A stretch of DNA of 64,000 nucleotides, taken from contig JAKOGI010000008.1 in the NCBI GenBank assembly GCA_029747015.1, forward strand, positions 904,501 through 968,500, read 5' to 3'. Positions 1-12,140 of the stretch are shown here, in pieces. The notes under the pieces were generated by a model, which had not been told where the DNA came from, did no database searches, and was given only the letters and a program-made list of their open reading frames with translations. The position numbers and the translations under genes are program-made. The stretch comes from Carnegiea gigantea. Its lineage: Eukaryota; Streptophyta; Magnoliopsida; Caryophyllales; Cactaceae. The number at the start of each line of letters is the position of its first letter. Positions within the stretch are counted from its first letter, which is position 1.

Positions 1-613
1 TAAAATTTGTCCTCTGACATGTCCATCTAGAACAAATTATTGATTTCATGGTAGCCACTATTTGCTTTCCAGTTTCTTCCTCCAATTGGATAACAGTCAA
101 TATACGGCAGTGTAACCAAATTCCAGTCTGTATGTTCATCTTCTTGCATTTTTTTCTGTTGCTTATTGGTTAGAACTTTGAAAAACCCTAAGATACAGTG
201 CAGCTATTTAGCAGTTGCCCAATAGAAAAGGGGCCTATTTGTTTTCCGATGGCTGAAATGTCATTCATTATGGTTGTGGATTTGTGGTCCAGCTGCCAAT
301 TCCCAGGTCCCCGGGAGTAGTAGAGACGGTCATTGTGGGCAATGAGAGTGTAGAGAGGATGTGGTAAATTGAATGAGTTTGCGGAGGTTTGTGCTGCGAT
401 TGATGAGGTTGTAGGGTGTGGAGAAGGGATCTTAGTGACTAGTGAGTTGAATGTCAATAGGTGATGACAGTGGATGGGTTTGGATGAGAAATGGCGGAGA
501 TGACAGGGAGGGATTAGACCTTCGGACGAGAATGTTTTATGCTTGGGTCCCTGGATTTGTTATATCCGGCAATCACTCTGTTGTATATCTCTGTTTGAAT
601 TGAATTGAAAAGA

Positions 614-671
614 GAAGCATGGTTCAAACATCAAATGACCGAGCAGGAAGCATGGTTCAAACATCAAATGA
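614..671 (+). repeat. Tandem 25-bp repeat, 33-bp period, in frame
   Basis: Two exact 25-base copies lie at 614-638 and 647-671. The 33-bp period is a multiple of three, and one frame reads EAWFKHQM twice in an 11-codon unit. It lies about 180 bp upstream of the first GLE1 exon I can identify. It could belong to an upstream exon, but I found no donor in the phase required by the exon at 854, so it is left as a repeat. Confidence 0.6.
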
Positions 672-853
672 TGGAGCTGAACCATGCGGCTACAAACACC
701 ATCAATTGTCACGTTTTCAGGAGTCATCATTTAGATTGTTATCTTAGAAATGCCAAAGTATTGTTCTTGCATATTCTTTTGGAAACCATCTGATGTCATT
801 CAATTTACATGTTGACTGTCTTATATGGACTTTGAATAGTTTGCTTTACGCAG

Positions 854-3800
854 ATCCAAAGCTAATGAACTAGTGAAGCTCTTCAACGACCCTCATTATC
901 CTCAGTCTGTCACTGTAGCAACGTTTGCCAAGAAGGTACATCCTGAGAATCTGGCCACTATATAGGGTTTGTTTCTACCCTTACCGCCCTCTATAATATC
1001 CCTACTTGTTTTTAGTTGACCATTCATGGTTCCTTTTTGTCGACTATGATTTGGCTGAGCCTTAATGTTTGCCTCAAACTTTGTGAGGATGGACTTTTTT
1101 TTTCCCCTGCCATTCGGACTTGTGTTTTTTTGCCATGATGGACAGCTCTTACTTCCCTTGGTTTATGGGAGGCTGACAGTGCACCGCTAAATGTCAATTT
1201 GTTTTCACAGTCCTTCTGTAATGGTGATGTCTTGACTATCATTGTTTCTTGGCATTTTTTCTGATCTTTTTGCCTTTCTGTGGATGTTTACTATTTTCAA
1301 TTAAGAAAAGATATGAGAAATGGCGGAAAATATTGTTGTAATGTGTATGGTGATGGTACTGAAATTTGGGTTTTTGATCTTGTTAATGGGAATGCATCTA
1401 AGACTAATAAGAATATCACTCTGATCTTTTATCAAACCCCCTCCCCCCTCAAAACCCTGTTTGGTGGCGAGATTTTTGGGGTATTGGATTTAATTGGATT
1501 CAATATTTGAAAACGATAAATTCAAAAATCTAAGTAGGTCGCGTGTTGATTTTGAAAGTTACATAACATTTTGTATATCTTTACCCCTTTTCTCTTCTTG
1601 ACTTGATTCTCAAATGAGCTTAACAACTACCTTTGAAGCTGAATCTTATTTTGTGCTTTTCTTGCTCCTGCTGTAATTTGTTTTGATGGCAGCATTGCAT
1701 GTTAAATTCATTAACAAAGACGCAAACCCTCATGCTGTTGAAGAATACAAATGAGACTTGTCATATAATTCATGTAATGGAATTGCTTGCAAAATGTGTT
1801 AAATGCTGATAAATGAAAGGGATTCTTAAATGTTAAAAAACATTATGCTAGAACTTGAGCTGTAGTGTTTGTGTTGCAGCAGACTGCAGTTCCACGAATG
1901 TTTGTTCCACTGGATTCAGATTTTTCATTATGAAACACCTTTTACGTATCATACTTACATATGGAAATCCTTTTACTGCTGCAAAAATGATCTTGTGTGT
2001 ATCCTGTTGTAACTCTTCATTTTGGTGTTGCAGGTCATCTCTATTTTTGAAACACCAACTGCAAACTTTAACAGCTCTGCTTTTGCATGTGGGCATGTAA
2101 TTGTTTATATTAGTGCACAGGTACTCCTGATTATATACTTTCATGTACAGATCGGACCTTTGAGCTCTTCTTTTTCTGCATGATTAAACCTAATCATTCC
2201 TCAACTAATTTCAACCTCCAAAATTTTGAGGATTGTAGTATAGAAATAAGAACAGTACGTGGATTGAATATGAATAGTAGAAGAAGAGGACCACAATGAA
2301 GGGACAAGATCTTGAGAATGGCCTATATATCGCTTGTTGGATCACTAATTTAAAAAAAAAAAAAAAAGTGTTGTGGGCCTCATAAGGAATATTCTTTCCC
2401 ACGCTATTTCAACTGAATACCATCTCTTTCGAAAAGTAGGTAAAGCTTGGTAGACTATAGCAATTTTGGAGGGACAAAATCGACAATCAGTGGTCACTAT
2501 CTTCTTCTGTTTGCTTTTATCATGTCTTGAGAAGCATAGATGACATGGTATTTGCTGAAAGCACTAGGAAACTTTTCGCAGCATATATTGCAACAAGTGG
2601 TTCCACTGAACGCCTAAGGGTTGTTTCTTTTTCCTTTTGGGCTAATTCGGCTGAAAGTGTTCAAATCCCCCCCCCCCCAACCCCTCCTGTAGACTGTGAT
2701 TGTCCAATAACTATTGACTCATTATGCATGATTGGTTACGAATCAGGTCCCAGCTGTCATGGATTGTCTCCTTGCTGAGTTCCACAAAGCTTCTATCTAC
2801 ACTGTTCCTAAGCACATAATCTACTCGAAGGTAACCATTTAAGCATTTATACACACTGTTTTGCTTTTCTATTGTTCCCTTTAGTGAGCGGGAGCTGGTT
2901 TAAGTTTCTAACTGTGCATTTCAATGCCAATGGTAAAATAAGGTTGTCTTTGCCTGAGTGACCTGCTTCTCTGGCGTCATCTTTGAAATTCCACTCCATT
3001 TGTTTTGAAGGGAATCATGCTGAGAAACTTGTGTCGGACATTTTATTTTCTAGTCCTCATTCAGTAATACTTGACTGTTTAAAAAATAGCTCTTTGCATT
3101 GTCATTGCTACGTCAAATTAACAGTGGTACAGTTTGCATTTGAATAGACTCTGGAATACAGCCACTGAAGCAATTGTCTGCATTCTAGTGGGAGGAGGGA
3201 AGATATGGAAAATTCTAGCGTTAATATCAAAGATCATATAGCATAGAGGCCATTATTAGTGGTTAGATTTTCACATTACTTCCCTGTGAGTCCATTCGAT
3301 TTGTTTTCAATGTCTGGTGGTATATGAAACGATGTGAGATATAGGATATGAGTATATGACTAGTACTGATAATCTTTCCTTTTATGCTTTCTTTAGTCAG
3401 CTTTTGAAACAAAAGAAGCTTACTTTAGAACCATCGGATATAAAGAAGAAGAAGGGAAGTTGGAGACAACGGACAAATATCTTGAACGGTTGGGATCGTA
3501 CATGAAACTGTATGGAGCATTAGTTCAGGTCTGCATAATCAATTGGATTTATTGGTAACTTTGCTTTCTTTCCCCTTAAATTATCAAATGACATAAATTG
3601 ATTGTTTTTTAGACGGAAGCCCAAGGTGTACAGAACATGCACGGCTTGGAAGAAGGTTGGGTTTGGCTTGCAAGGTTCTTGAATTATCTCCCGGCCAATG
3701 TGTACACTGCTGTTGCCGTTGAGGCATTCCTAAGAGTAAGTTGCCTGTGCTTTTGCTATTTCTCAGTTGATGGGTATATTATCGGACCTGTAAGCCAGGC

Positions 3801-4296
3801 TTCCAGGTCCGGTTTAGGAGAATGGACTGATCTGGTTAGGTTATGATATTTCAGGTTTGCGTGATCTATCAATTGGTTCCATAGGTCTGTCAAAGGACGA
3901 AGTTTGTTTTAGAAAAGTTTCAAATCTGTCTCAAATTCAAGTTACCTCATTTCACGCAATTCAAATCAAGTAATCAACTGCACATCGTGCTAACTGACAT
4001 CTTCCCAATTTCAGATGGCAGGATTTGCTCTGCACAGAAAGTACAAATCCCAGTTCAGAAAGATGCTCAGGGCCATCTCGGAACAGTTTATACAAGCACT
4101 GAAAGACCGTGGGGACCCGAAGATTAGTTCAGTGATCACGAGACTTCAGGATTACATAGAATCAAATGTTTTTCTCAAGGAGCCGGAAGGATGGCGCCTG
4201 AAAGACAGTTTATTGTCAAGTGATCTTGTTCCAGATGCAGATCACCACCAACAGCATTACTATTCACAGGATAGGCATTTTTACTATCAGAGATAG
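854..4296 (+). CDS. GLE1: GLE1, nuclear-pore mRNA export factor, C-terminal exons (5' end missing)
   Basis: GLE1 sits on the cytoplasmic face of the nuclear pore and, with inositol hexakisphosphate, stimulates the DEAD-box ATPase (Dbp5/LOS4) that strips export proteins from mRNA. Six GT-AG exons join in phase: 854-935, 2034-2120, 2747-2830, 3397-3528, 3613-3735 and 4015-4296 (stop TAG). They encode about 262 residues of the GLE1 C-terminal HEAT-like domain. Telling stretches are NDPHYPQSVTVATFAKK, VPAVMDCLLAEF, IYTVPKHIIYSK, EAYFRTIGYKEEEGK, MKLYGALVQTEAQGVQN, HGLEEGWVWLARFLN and REPEGW-like KEPEGWRLKDS. The first exon begins with one base completing a split codon, so more exons lie upstream, probably outside the window. 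No frame break is seen. The family call rests on remembered plant and human GLE1 sequence; exon edges are hand-placed. Confidence 0.93.
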
Positions 4297-5275
4297 GTTC
4301 ACAAGTTAATCTGAAACTGTATTGAGTAGAAAAATAGGTCAAAAGCGAGAGTAGGGTACTTATTTGAATCCATTTTGGCTGTTGTAACTTATTTTCTTTT
4401 TCCTATGGCTTATAATACCCCTCTCCTGTTAGAATTCAGGAGAGGGGATTCTTAGGGAAAAAATGATGTATTTTTTCAGTTGCTGTACATTGACCGTGGA
4501 TCCAGTGTTCGAATCAGAGATGAAAAACTATTCACATAATGCTTTTATATGTTTTGGCTCTAAAATTATTCAAATTTAAAGATCTAAAATTGTAACTCAC
4601 CCGCATTATTTTTTAAGAATGATAGTTTCAATGTACAAGGGTGACTCTAACTTACCCCACTGGCCTACCGTTGAAAGTGAATACATGAAAATCAAGAAAG
4701 TCTTTATCTCTTTGGATATAACCAAATCGAGTAAATATGAGTTTTGTTTAATGGTAATTATATCTTACTTTCACCTGGAAAAAAGTTTATTATTTCCATA
4801 ATGAGCTTGTTTGCTCATTTAGCCCGAAAAAATGTTTATTCAAAAAAATTAAATCTATTTTTTTAAAAGATAATTCATTACAAAGGTAATACATTACAAT
4901 AATCAATCTTAACGTTGTGAGTAATGAACCTCAAAGTAATGTCAAATTTAGAAATGATGGATTACACAAAAAAATATTGGATTCGTTACAAACATTTATG
5001 TTGTGAACAATAAACATTAGAAAGAAGCTAAAAAATATGACAAATAAAAAAATAAATTAATTGTCTAGTTTTACTTTTCTACGTTCACTTATCATTCATT
5101 TTTGTCGATGGTCCAGTAATTGAATCATGAAGTTGTAAATAGTTAACATTTTTAAGCATATGTAAGATCTCATTAATTCTTATACATTTACAATATTTAA
5201 ATTACGCATATTCTATTGCTCAAGATTAAATAAATAATTTTTATCAAGAAACAAAGATTAAGTAAATTACACAAA
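4297..5275. other. GLE1 3' UTR and AT-rich intergenic DNA
   Basis: The first roughly 200 bases after the GLE1 stop are probably 3' UTR. The rest is very AT-rich. Open frames here are short and look like chance. I see no gene, RNA or recognisable element. Confidence 0.5.
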
Positions 5276-5285
5276 GTGACAAATT

Positions 5286-5337
5286 ACGCGTACGGTCAAC
5301 GTGCATTACGCGTACGGTCAGCGTTTATTCTACGCGT
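5286..5337. promoter_or_regulatory. Triple ACGCGT motif cluster (CGCG-box-like)
   Basis: Three copies of the palindrome ACGCGT sit at 5286-5291, 5308-5313 and 5332-5337, spaced 22 and 24 bp. Each is followed by a variant of ACGGTCA. ACGCGT matches the CGCG box bound by CAMTA/signal-responsive factors and resembles ABA coupling elements. The cluster lies about 60-110 bp upstream of a TATA-like sequence, as expected for promoter elements. Function is inferred. Confidence 0.45.
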
Positions 5338-5394
5338 ATGTTCAGAGCGTATACCGTACGCCATCCCACAACGGCAATTTTCTTCTATAAATAC

Positions 5395-5403
5395 TTGCGC
5401 CTC
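5395..5403 (+). promoter_or_regulatory. TATA box with pyrimidine-rich leader
   Basis: CTATAAATA at 5395-5403 is a good plant TATA box. It is followed by a CT-rich stretch (about 5405-5475) like a plant transcription start and 5' leader. It points to the poorly preserved transcription unit that begins after 5.4 kb. Confidence 0.5.
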
Positions 5404-5652
5404 CCTCCATTTACAACCCCTCTCATCTCCTTCCCCTCTTCTCTACCCCTCCCCCAAACCCCTCCACTACCTCAGGTCGTCCAGTCTCTTTGATTCCTTT
5501 TTCCGGCTCCGCCGCTACGACCACCGCGGCCATCACAACTACCGGCTCGTTCTCCATTCCCGGCGGTGCCTCGTCTAGTTGAATAATTCATTTTTGATAA
5601 TTAGCTTTGTTTAAGTACTGTCATTGGATTCACCTTCTCATTCAACTTTGGT

Positions 5653-5729
5653 TAGGGTTTAGAGGATTAGAAGTCGAGATTTTAGGAAACAGATATCAAA
5701 TTGCGCGTTTTTAGGGTTTAGAGGATTAG
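5653..5729 (+). repeat. Local direct repeat containing telo-box-like TAGGGTTT
   Basis: The 18 bases at 5653-5670 recur exactly at 5712-5729 (59-bp period), each starting TAGGGTTT and followed by related AGTCGAGAT sequence. TAGGGTTT is the telo-box core found in many plant 5' leaders. The position just after the pyrimidine-rich leader fits a 5' UTR or first intron. Confidence 0.5.
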
Positions 5730-5780
5730 AGGATTAAAAGTCGAGATTGTCGGAATAGATGTCAAAAAAAAAAGGCGATA

Positions 5781-8550
5781 ATGGACGTTGACTCCAAGGC
5801 AAAGCGTTGTTTTAACGTCGAAAGTGATGAACTGATGCTTAATAAGGTTACGGTGTTCTTTATTCTCCCTCTGATTTTCTTTTCATGATTTTTCGCGTTA
5901 TTGGGGTTTTTAGATGATCAACAGAGTGCAGTGAGTTTTTTCGTGTTATTAGGGTTTGACTGGACGCTTGGCATTGCGATATTGGAGCCACTTAACGTCT
6001 CCAAGATCGCCGCAAATCTCAATCTTTGTTCCTAAACACTGAAGTCTCCGCTAAATCCAGTGGCAAGGACCCCCCCTTTCTCGCTGTTGCTATCTCTGCT
6101 AAATTCTAGTGCTTTTTATGAACGATGTAAACCCAGTGCATCTTTTAATTTGTTGCAGTCTGGCAGTGGTTCTTTGTTGAAAATGGTGTTTGACTGAGCA
6201 TTGCCAGATATCAGATTTCTTTTTGCAATGAAGCCCACGTTCAATATATGATGAATGATCATGATTCCTTCCCTCCATCCTGTGATATGATCTTAATTTC
6301 TTTAGTTTGTAGTTTCATGATATCTTTTAATTTGTTTCCAAATGCACTCCCATGTATGTGTTAATTGCTAAAGAGCTTGTACAGATTCAAGGATATCTGA
6401 CATGGGAAGGGCAGGGTAAACAAATGTGTACTGGTAAGCATGACAACCTTACATAGTTCTGCTTATTGATCTTCAAAATTTTAGGAATTACAATATAAGA
6501 AAATGGTTGTAAGACTAGAACCCAGTCGTGGCGGCCTTTTTGGTCGATTTGGAAGTATTTGGTAAACAGCTTTTGGAGAGTTCTTTAGTTAAAAAGAGCA
6601 TTTTGGATCAAAATTAGCTGTTTGACTTAGTCAAAAAACTAATTTAAGTATTTGGTAGAATAGCTTTTTGGACCCAAAAAGCTTTTTGGAAGAGCTTTTT
6701 AGAGAATTAGCTTTTTGTCTCACAGTTTTGTTAGAAAAAGCTAATTTCATCGAACAGTTTTTCTACAAACAGTTAATACAAAAAGCTGATTTAAACAGCT
6801 AACAGTTAACAGCTAATACAAATAGCTAAAAGTTAACCGCTAATAGCTGTTTGCCAAACAGGGCCTTTGTATATTTGACTGCTTCACTAAGTATGTTCCT
6901 TCACCCTTCATATACTCCTCCATAGTTTGCATTTCTCATGTCTTCCAAATATTATCAACTGATATATCCTAATCTTTGTGCAAAACTTTTCCACAATAAT
7001 GAGATACTTCTGAGTAATCTTGATAGTAAGACGGAGACTTGCCTAGCTATAGATTTGAAGGAGTCTCTAATACTTCATTGGGCTTTATCAAGGAAAGGGC
7101 ATAAGCACTTTGCTAAGGTATAAGTCATTTGGTTCGTGCCTCAAAATGGAGTTCTCCACAGTGACATCTTCACTTTATCCTGAACTTGTATGCATATTCT
7201 GTGTTTGTTTTTGCAGGTGTTATGTCCAGATGTCGTTTTGTAAGTTTCAGTTTCAGAAGAAAAAGGCTGCAAGACCCACTTTTCTTGCATTTCCTCAGAT
7301 GATCCTTGACACCAGGTGTGCTTGGAATGTGACGGTTCTCGAATGGATTGCACAAGTTTCTGGGGGTGTCTCACCCTCTCTCTCGTTCTCCAGTTCTGGC
7401 GATGCCTCATCCTCTATCTCAACTGATTCGTTCGCTTTTGTTTTCATGTCCTGTTGCAGTACTGCTAGTGGCTTCTTAATTCTCATTCAATTTTTAATTC
7501 CTGTTTTAGGGTTTAGCAGATAGCACATAGGGTTTAGGGTTTAAGAATTGATGATGGAGCTTCCCTCGAAAGTCAGAGGGTGGGTTTAACGGAGGATGAT
7601 AATGCTGTTAGACAAGGTTAAGGTGTTCTTTTTCTTCCTCTTGTATTTGATTTCGTTTGTCATTGTATACCAAACTTCTGATTTGTGTTTACAATGTTAT
7701 TAGGGTTTTCAAATTATTAATCTAGTGCAGTTGCAAAGCAAACCCCCCCCCCCCAAAAAAAAAAAAGAGGCTCAATTCTTAATTTCAATCACTTGAAAAA
7801 TTGCCCTTTTCATAGTACCAGGTTGCATGTCATGGGGATTTGTATGTCTGCAAAAGATAAAGGCGACAAATTGGAATGATAACAAATGGAATCAGGGGGG
7901 GATACGAGATAAGGTTTCGCTCCGCATATATTTAGAAAACGTTTCTTTCGCGTAGACTCGAAAGAACCACAATGCACAAGATTAGAGCATTTAGAACGTC
8001 ATTTCAGAAGGTATCCAATTAATTGATTGCACCCTTGTTCAGATGCTTCGCCCCATGTAGCATGAGCTTATACTACCTCTTGTGACTTGAGTGCTTTTAT
8101 ACAAACAATGTAGACTCAGTGCATCTTTTTGTTGCAGTCTGGTAATGGTTCTTTCTTGAAAATGGAGTTTGATCATATCTAGTGTTGCAAGATACCATGT
8201 GTTTCCTATTTCAATGAAGCCCTCAATATATGGTGAATGATCTTCCTCCTCTCCCTTCAGTGTGATCATTCCTTAGTTTGTGGCTTCGTGATATCTTTTT
8301 GTTTTGAAATCCACTCCCATGTTGATAAGTTCAAGAACAATGGAAAGAACTTTAGAATGTCAATTCCTGAAGATCTTGTGCTGTCTGACAATGGGAAGGA
8401 AACGGTAAATAAAATTAATACTGCTGAGCATGAAGAGCTTAGTTACTTCAAGTCTGCCTTTTCACCCTTAATATATGCCCTTCTCTTTTTCTCATGTCTC
8501 CCAAATATTATCGACTGTCATTATTAATTCAATCTGTCCATTAGACTTTG
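5781..8550 (+). pseudogene. Unidentified gene remnant, first duplicated units
   Basis: I do not recognise this gene. An ATG at 5781 opens a short exon-like frame, MDVDSKAKRCFNVESDELMLNK, which reaches a possible donor at AAG|GTTACG. A diverged copy of the same block starts near 7551 (MELPSKVRGWV then a stop) and continues with the same flanking text. Further matched blocks pair 6160-6360 with 8135-8330, for example TTGCAGTCTGG, GTTCTTT and CACTCCCATGT. An exon-like piece near 8330-8440 reads FRMSIPEDLVLSDNGKE. Exon-like text at about 7270-7360 (TRCAWNVTVLEWIAQV) recurs at 10.2 kb. Stops and lost splice sites in most copies suggest a tandemly duplicated, decaying gene. The 5' copy, behind the TATA box, may still be transcribed. 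Confidence 0.4.
6533..6865. mobile_element. Degraded Tourist-like (PIF/Harbinger) MITE
   Basis: The right end reads CCAAACAGGGCC, the inverse of the GGCCCTGTTTGG terminus of the better-preserved element at 48835. The left end is a decayed form, GGCCTTTTTGG, followed by TTTGGTAAACAGC as in that element. The interior is full of AACAGCTAAT/AGCTTTTTGG variants. There is no coding capacity. The target-site duplication is no longer recognisable. Confidence 0.6.
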
Positions 8551-9121
8551 AAACCTGAGTTATGTGGTAACAAGTTAACAATTAATCAAATAGATGCCAG
8601 TGAAATAGTGATATCTTACTTATAAATGCAGGATAACGGGGTTGCTAATGAACAGGCCAGTCATAATAATGCGAAAGAGCTTATATTTGGGAATCTTCTT
8701 TTAGCGTTAGACTCTTATGTGTGATTCAGTTCTATATTATCTTGCTCTGGTTAGGGTCTGATGAGTCTACCAGTGCTTTGGAGAGAGAAGCAAGATTAGA
8801 AAAATGTGATTCTGATTCTTTTTTCTCTCTTCCTCTTTTCTTTTTGGGCGGTGGGCGGCTTTGGAGAGAGAAGGAAAACGGGGGGGGGGGGGGGAGCTGG
8901 GTGTAGAGAGAGTGAGACAGGTTTTTGATTTAACTTGTTTGTCATGATTACCTATGCCTTATGCGATATCACAATTTGCATTCCTGTTCATATATTTCAT
9001 GATACTGTACGAATGATTACGCACGAGTTCCGTGGCCTCTTCCTGTCTAAACTACGAAAATTATTCTAAAGGAGTCTTTTGACTCTGTCTGACCCAAGTA
9101 TGGTACACCTTGAAGCTTTCA

Positions 9122-9256
9122 CAAGTACCCTATATGGGTGGTCCGCCTGTTGTTTCAGAGGCTCCACCTGCACGAAACAACATACTTTTCATCCAGAATC
9201 TACGACATGAGACTACTCCATTGATGTTGCAAGTGCTCTTCAGACAATACATGTAA
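9122..9256 (+). pseudogene. U2B''/U1A snRNP protein fragment (start of second RRM)
   Basis: One frame reads [20 protein letters not shown] and then [17 protein letters not shown] before a stop. Plant U2B'' and U1A have a proline/alanine linker followed by [14 protein letters not shown] and MLQLLFEQYPGF at the start of the second RNA-recognition motif, so the match is specific. The frame breaks exactly where the family continues into PGFKE. The 20 bases just upstream of the break (about 9213-9232) recur at 9266-9285, suggesting a local duplication. No first RRM or remaining half of the second RRM is seen nearby, so this is a truncated relic, perhaps part of the duplicated locus around it. Confidence 0.7.
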
Positions 9257-9349
9257 GATTCCTAGCTACTCCATTGATGTTGCAACCCCCCCCCCCTCTC
9301 TGTTCTATATCCAGAAATTAAAACATGTGAGTTACTGTGTAGGAGGAAT

Positions 9350-12140
9350 ATGAAGCTGCTCAAGTAAGCCTAGCTACTGGAAGAGGTAAGCAAGATTGTC
9401 AAAAGGAAGTGATGCAGTGAATTAAACCAGCAAAACGCCTTCCAAGTCTGGATGCAAGATTCCTGACGACCTTCTGCAGATTGAAGCTTTACATAAATAG
9501 GGGACAGCAGGAAAACTATACTAATATCTGGATAAGCAAATCGTGAAGTTTGAATTCACATACTTTCCTAATCTTCGTTGAGAAGTACAGAATGTTTTCA
9601 GATGTGCCCGTAATATTTCCTTTGCCTTGTTTCCCTCTTCCCACAGAAAGAACCTGAGGAAGCTACAGAAGAGTTGTAGATGAAACTATTCAAGGGTACT
9701 TATTCACATGAGATACGGGGGTGAAGGAAACAAAAAAAGGTGTCTACAGCTGCTGAACGTGGGAACGAGTACCTACAGTTGAGCTTATTGTTACGAATGT
9801 TAAGGCTTTTTCTGGTGAGGGATCTCTTGTGGTATGAAAATCCAAATCTTTGTGCAAATTTTTGCATCATTAACCTAATCTTTGTGCAAAATGTGTGCAT
9901 CACAATCCTAATCTTTGTGCAAAATTTTTGCATCAAGCATCTTGTGACTAAGTTGATAATAATTCAAAGATTGGTCTGGCTACAGATTTCAAGAATAAGC
10001 CATCATGAGTAGTTGGTAATAGGGGATAGGTAATTTGGTTTACGGCCTCAAAGATTATTCCTCGATAGTGAAACCTTCACCTCATCTTAGACCTGTGCAT
10101 TTTCTATGCACATCTTTGCAGGTACCACCTCCTTCCACGAGTTATAGTTACCCTAGAAAAGGAAGCAAAAACCCACTTTTTCTTGCATTTGCTCATGTAT
10201 AAAGCCGTTTACACCAGGTGTGCCTGGAATGTTATTGTCTTTGAATGGATTGCACAAGTCGTGACGAAGCTTTAAGCTTGATGCTGACATGTAAAAGATC
10301 CAGATGATACAGTTGGCAATTAATAGTAGAAAAGACGTTAGCAGTTTTGGGTTAAGTGAGTTGAAGAAGAATTTGAAGGCAGTGATTTTATAGGATTGGC
10401 GTCTGTGCTTGTATCAGCTGGAAACTGGAGGAAGGAAAGTTAAGAGTTTTCTTTTTTGTTGATCTTGATGCCAGATCAAAGCAGCTTTGTGATTCACTGG
10501 TTCAAATATTTAAATAACTTTCTTCTTTGAGAATCATGTATATATATATTCTCACTCTAATTTCATTTTTCCGTTGCTAGGGAGGTATATCGGTGTATTG
10601 ACATAGCCTTCTTTTTTTATACAGAGGGAAGCTGGTGATGGAAGAGGAACCGCACAATCAGAGTCACTATTGGACAGTGCGAAAATCTTTTATGCATTGG
10701 TTGGGAGAATGTTGCAATTTCCTGGGTCCCGGGACTTGTGATTAGCCGCAAAACACATTGGTTTTCCATAATTCCCTGTATACGTGTTAGATTTTTGCCT
10801 GCATATTCTATTTGCCTCTCTATCAAGCTGCAGTAACTTTAACGTATGCTCCTTTGCTTAACTGTGGTCGCTTACAGCCTATACTTTCCTGAGTCTTGGA
10901 ACCTATGATTAGTTGGCAGTCTTCATTGATCTTTCCACAATTCCCAGTACAACTTCTAGTTTTTTGCATTTACCACGCTGCAAATGATTTCAGTGTATGC
11001 TGCATTGCTTAGAAGAATGTGCATGTTTACTGCCCATTCCTTTCCAGTTCCCAAGGAAAATTATCAGATTCATGAATAGAGAAAAAGATTGGGGACCTCG
11101 GGTATGAAGAGTTGATCTGACAGTCATTGCTATTGTATGCATTTGTGAAAAAGTTATGACCTTGGGGAACCAAACATGTAATAGTTCATTTCATCTTGTT
11201 GCCTTCTTCCCAAGTTCGACATTGCAGGAGCACACCTGCTGGATGAAGCTGTGTGCAGTGGTGAGTTGTCTCTCCATTATGTGATCTTTCTTTTGTCTGT
11301 AGTGTCATGAGGTATTTTTGTTTTGAAATCCACTCCCATGTTGGTAGGTTCAAGAACAATGAGAGAACTTTCATTTGAGATTGCGTAAGTCAGAGAATCT
11401 GCAGAAACGAATTTTTACTGCTGAGCATGAAAAAGGTTATATATTTCTGCTTATTGTTAATCTTCAAAGGTCTGGGAATTAAATATGGGAAAGACAGAAA
11501 GTAGCTGCGAGACGGACCTCTTGGTGTCAACTTCTAATTTTATCTGCTTCACTAAGTCTGCTCTTTCGTCCTCCATACATGCCATTCTCTTCAATCCCTC
11601 ATGTCTTTCAAATTTGGTCAATTGTTAGTTCAATCACTTCTAATTTAAAATTTCTTGATCTATAACTGAGCAACACTGGCTATGAAGAGACCCGCTATAA
11701 TAGCGCAGAGAAGCCTGCCTCTACTTGGGAAACATAGAGAGTTGTCTGTGCTTCATTTGTGAATCTTCCTTAACATTGGATGTTTATCAGATGTCTAAGA
11801 CGAGACTGCACAATGGACCTTTAATTACAGATTAGCGTGTGATTCTGCTTGATCCTTGCTGTGCTTAATTTCCTGGAGTTAAAACATGCAAGTTATTATG
11901 TAGGAGGAATATGTAGCTGCTTGAGCAGACTTGATGGAGGAGGTGGCCATGGAAAGGAAGATTGAGAAAAGGAAAAGATGCTGTGATGTAAAGAAGCAGA
12001 TGCCTTCCATGGCTGGAAGAGAGGATTCCGAACGATCCTATGCAGAGTTTAAGCTCACAAGACTTTGGGAGAAAGCAGGAACACGAAACTGGTCTCCAAA
12101 TAAGCAGATCATAAAGTTCAAATTCCTGTAGTGGAATCTT
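9350..12140 (+). pseudogene. Further decayed copies of the unidentified duplicated locus
   Basis: Several blocks repeat text from 5.8-8.5 kb. CTTTGTGCAAAA occurs three times at about 9850-9930 and matches 6975. The text around 10170-10260 (CACCAGGTGTGC, GAATGGATTGCACAAG) matches 7270-7350. Text at 11280-11360 matches 8270-8345. A block starting GTAGGAGGAATATG is found at both about 9342 and 11900, and both versions end with a related AAGTTTGAATTC / AAGTTCAAATTC segment. The longest open piece is 11931-12131, whose frame is rich in Lys, Arg and Glu and has no family I can name. No complete reading frame could be assembled. Confidence 0.35.

Noticed and set aside
5276..5578. 100-aa plus-strand frame as a gene
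   Set aside because: It spans the promoter motifs, TATA box and CT-rich leader; its composition reflects those repeats and not a protein.
7505..7540. TTTAGGGTTTAGGG-like run as interstitial telomere
   Set aside because: Only about two broken units; it is better explained as telo-box motifs near a plant 5' leader.
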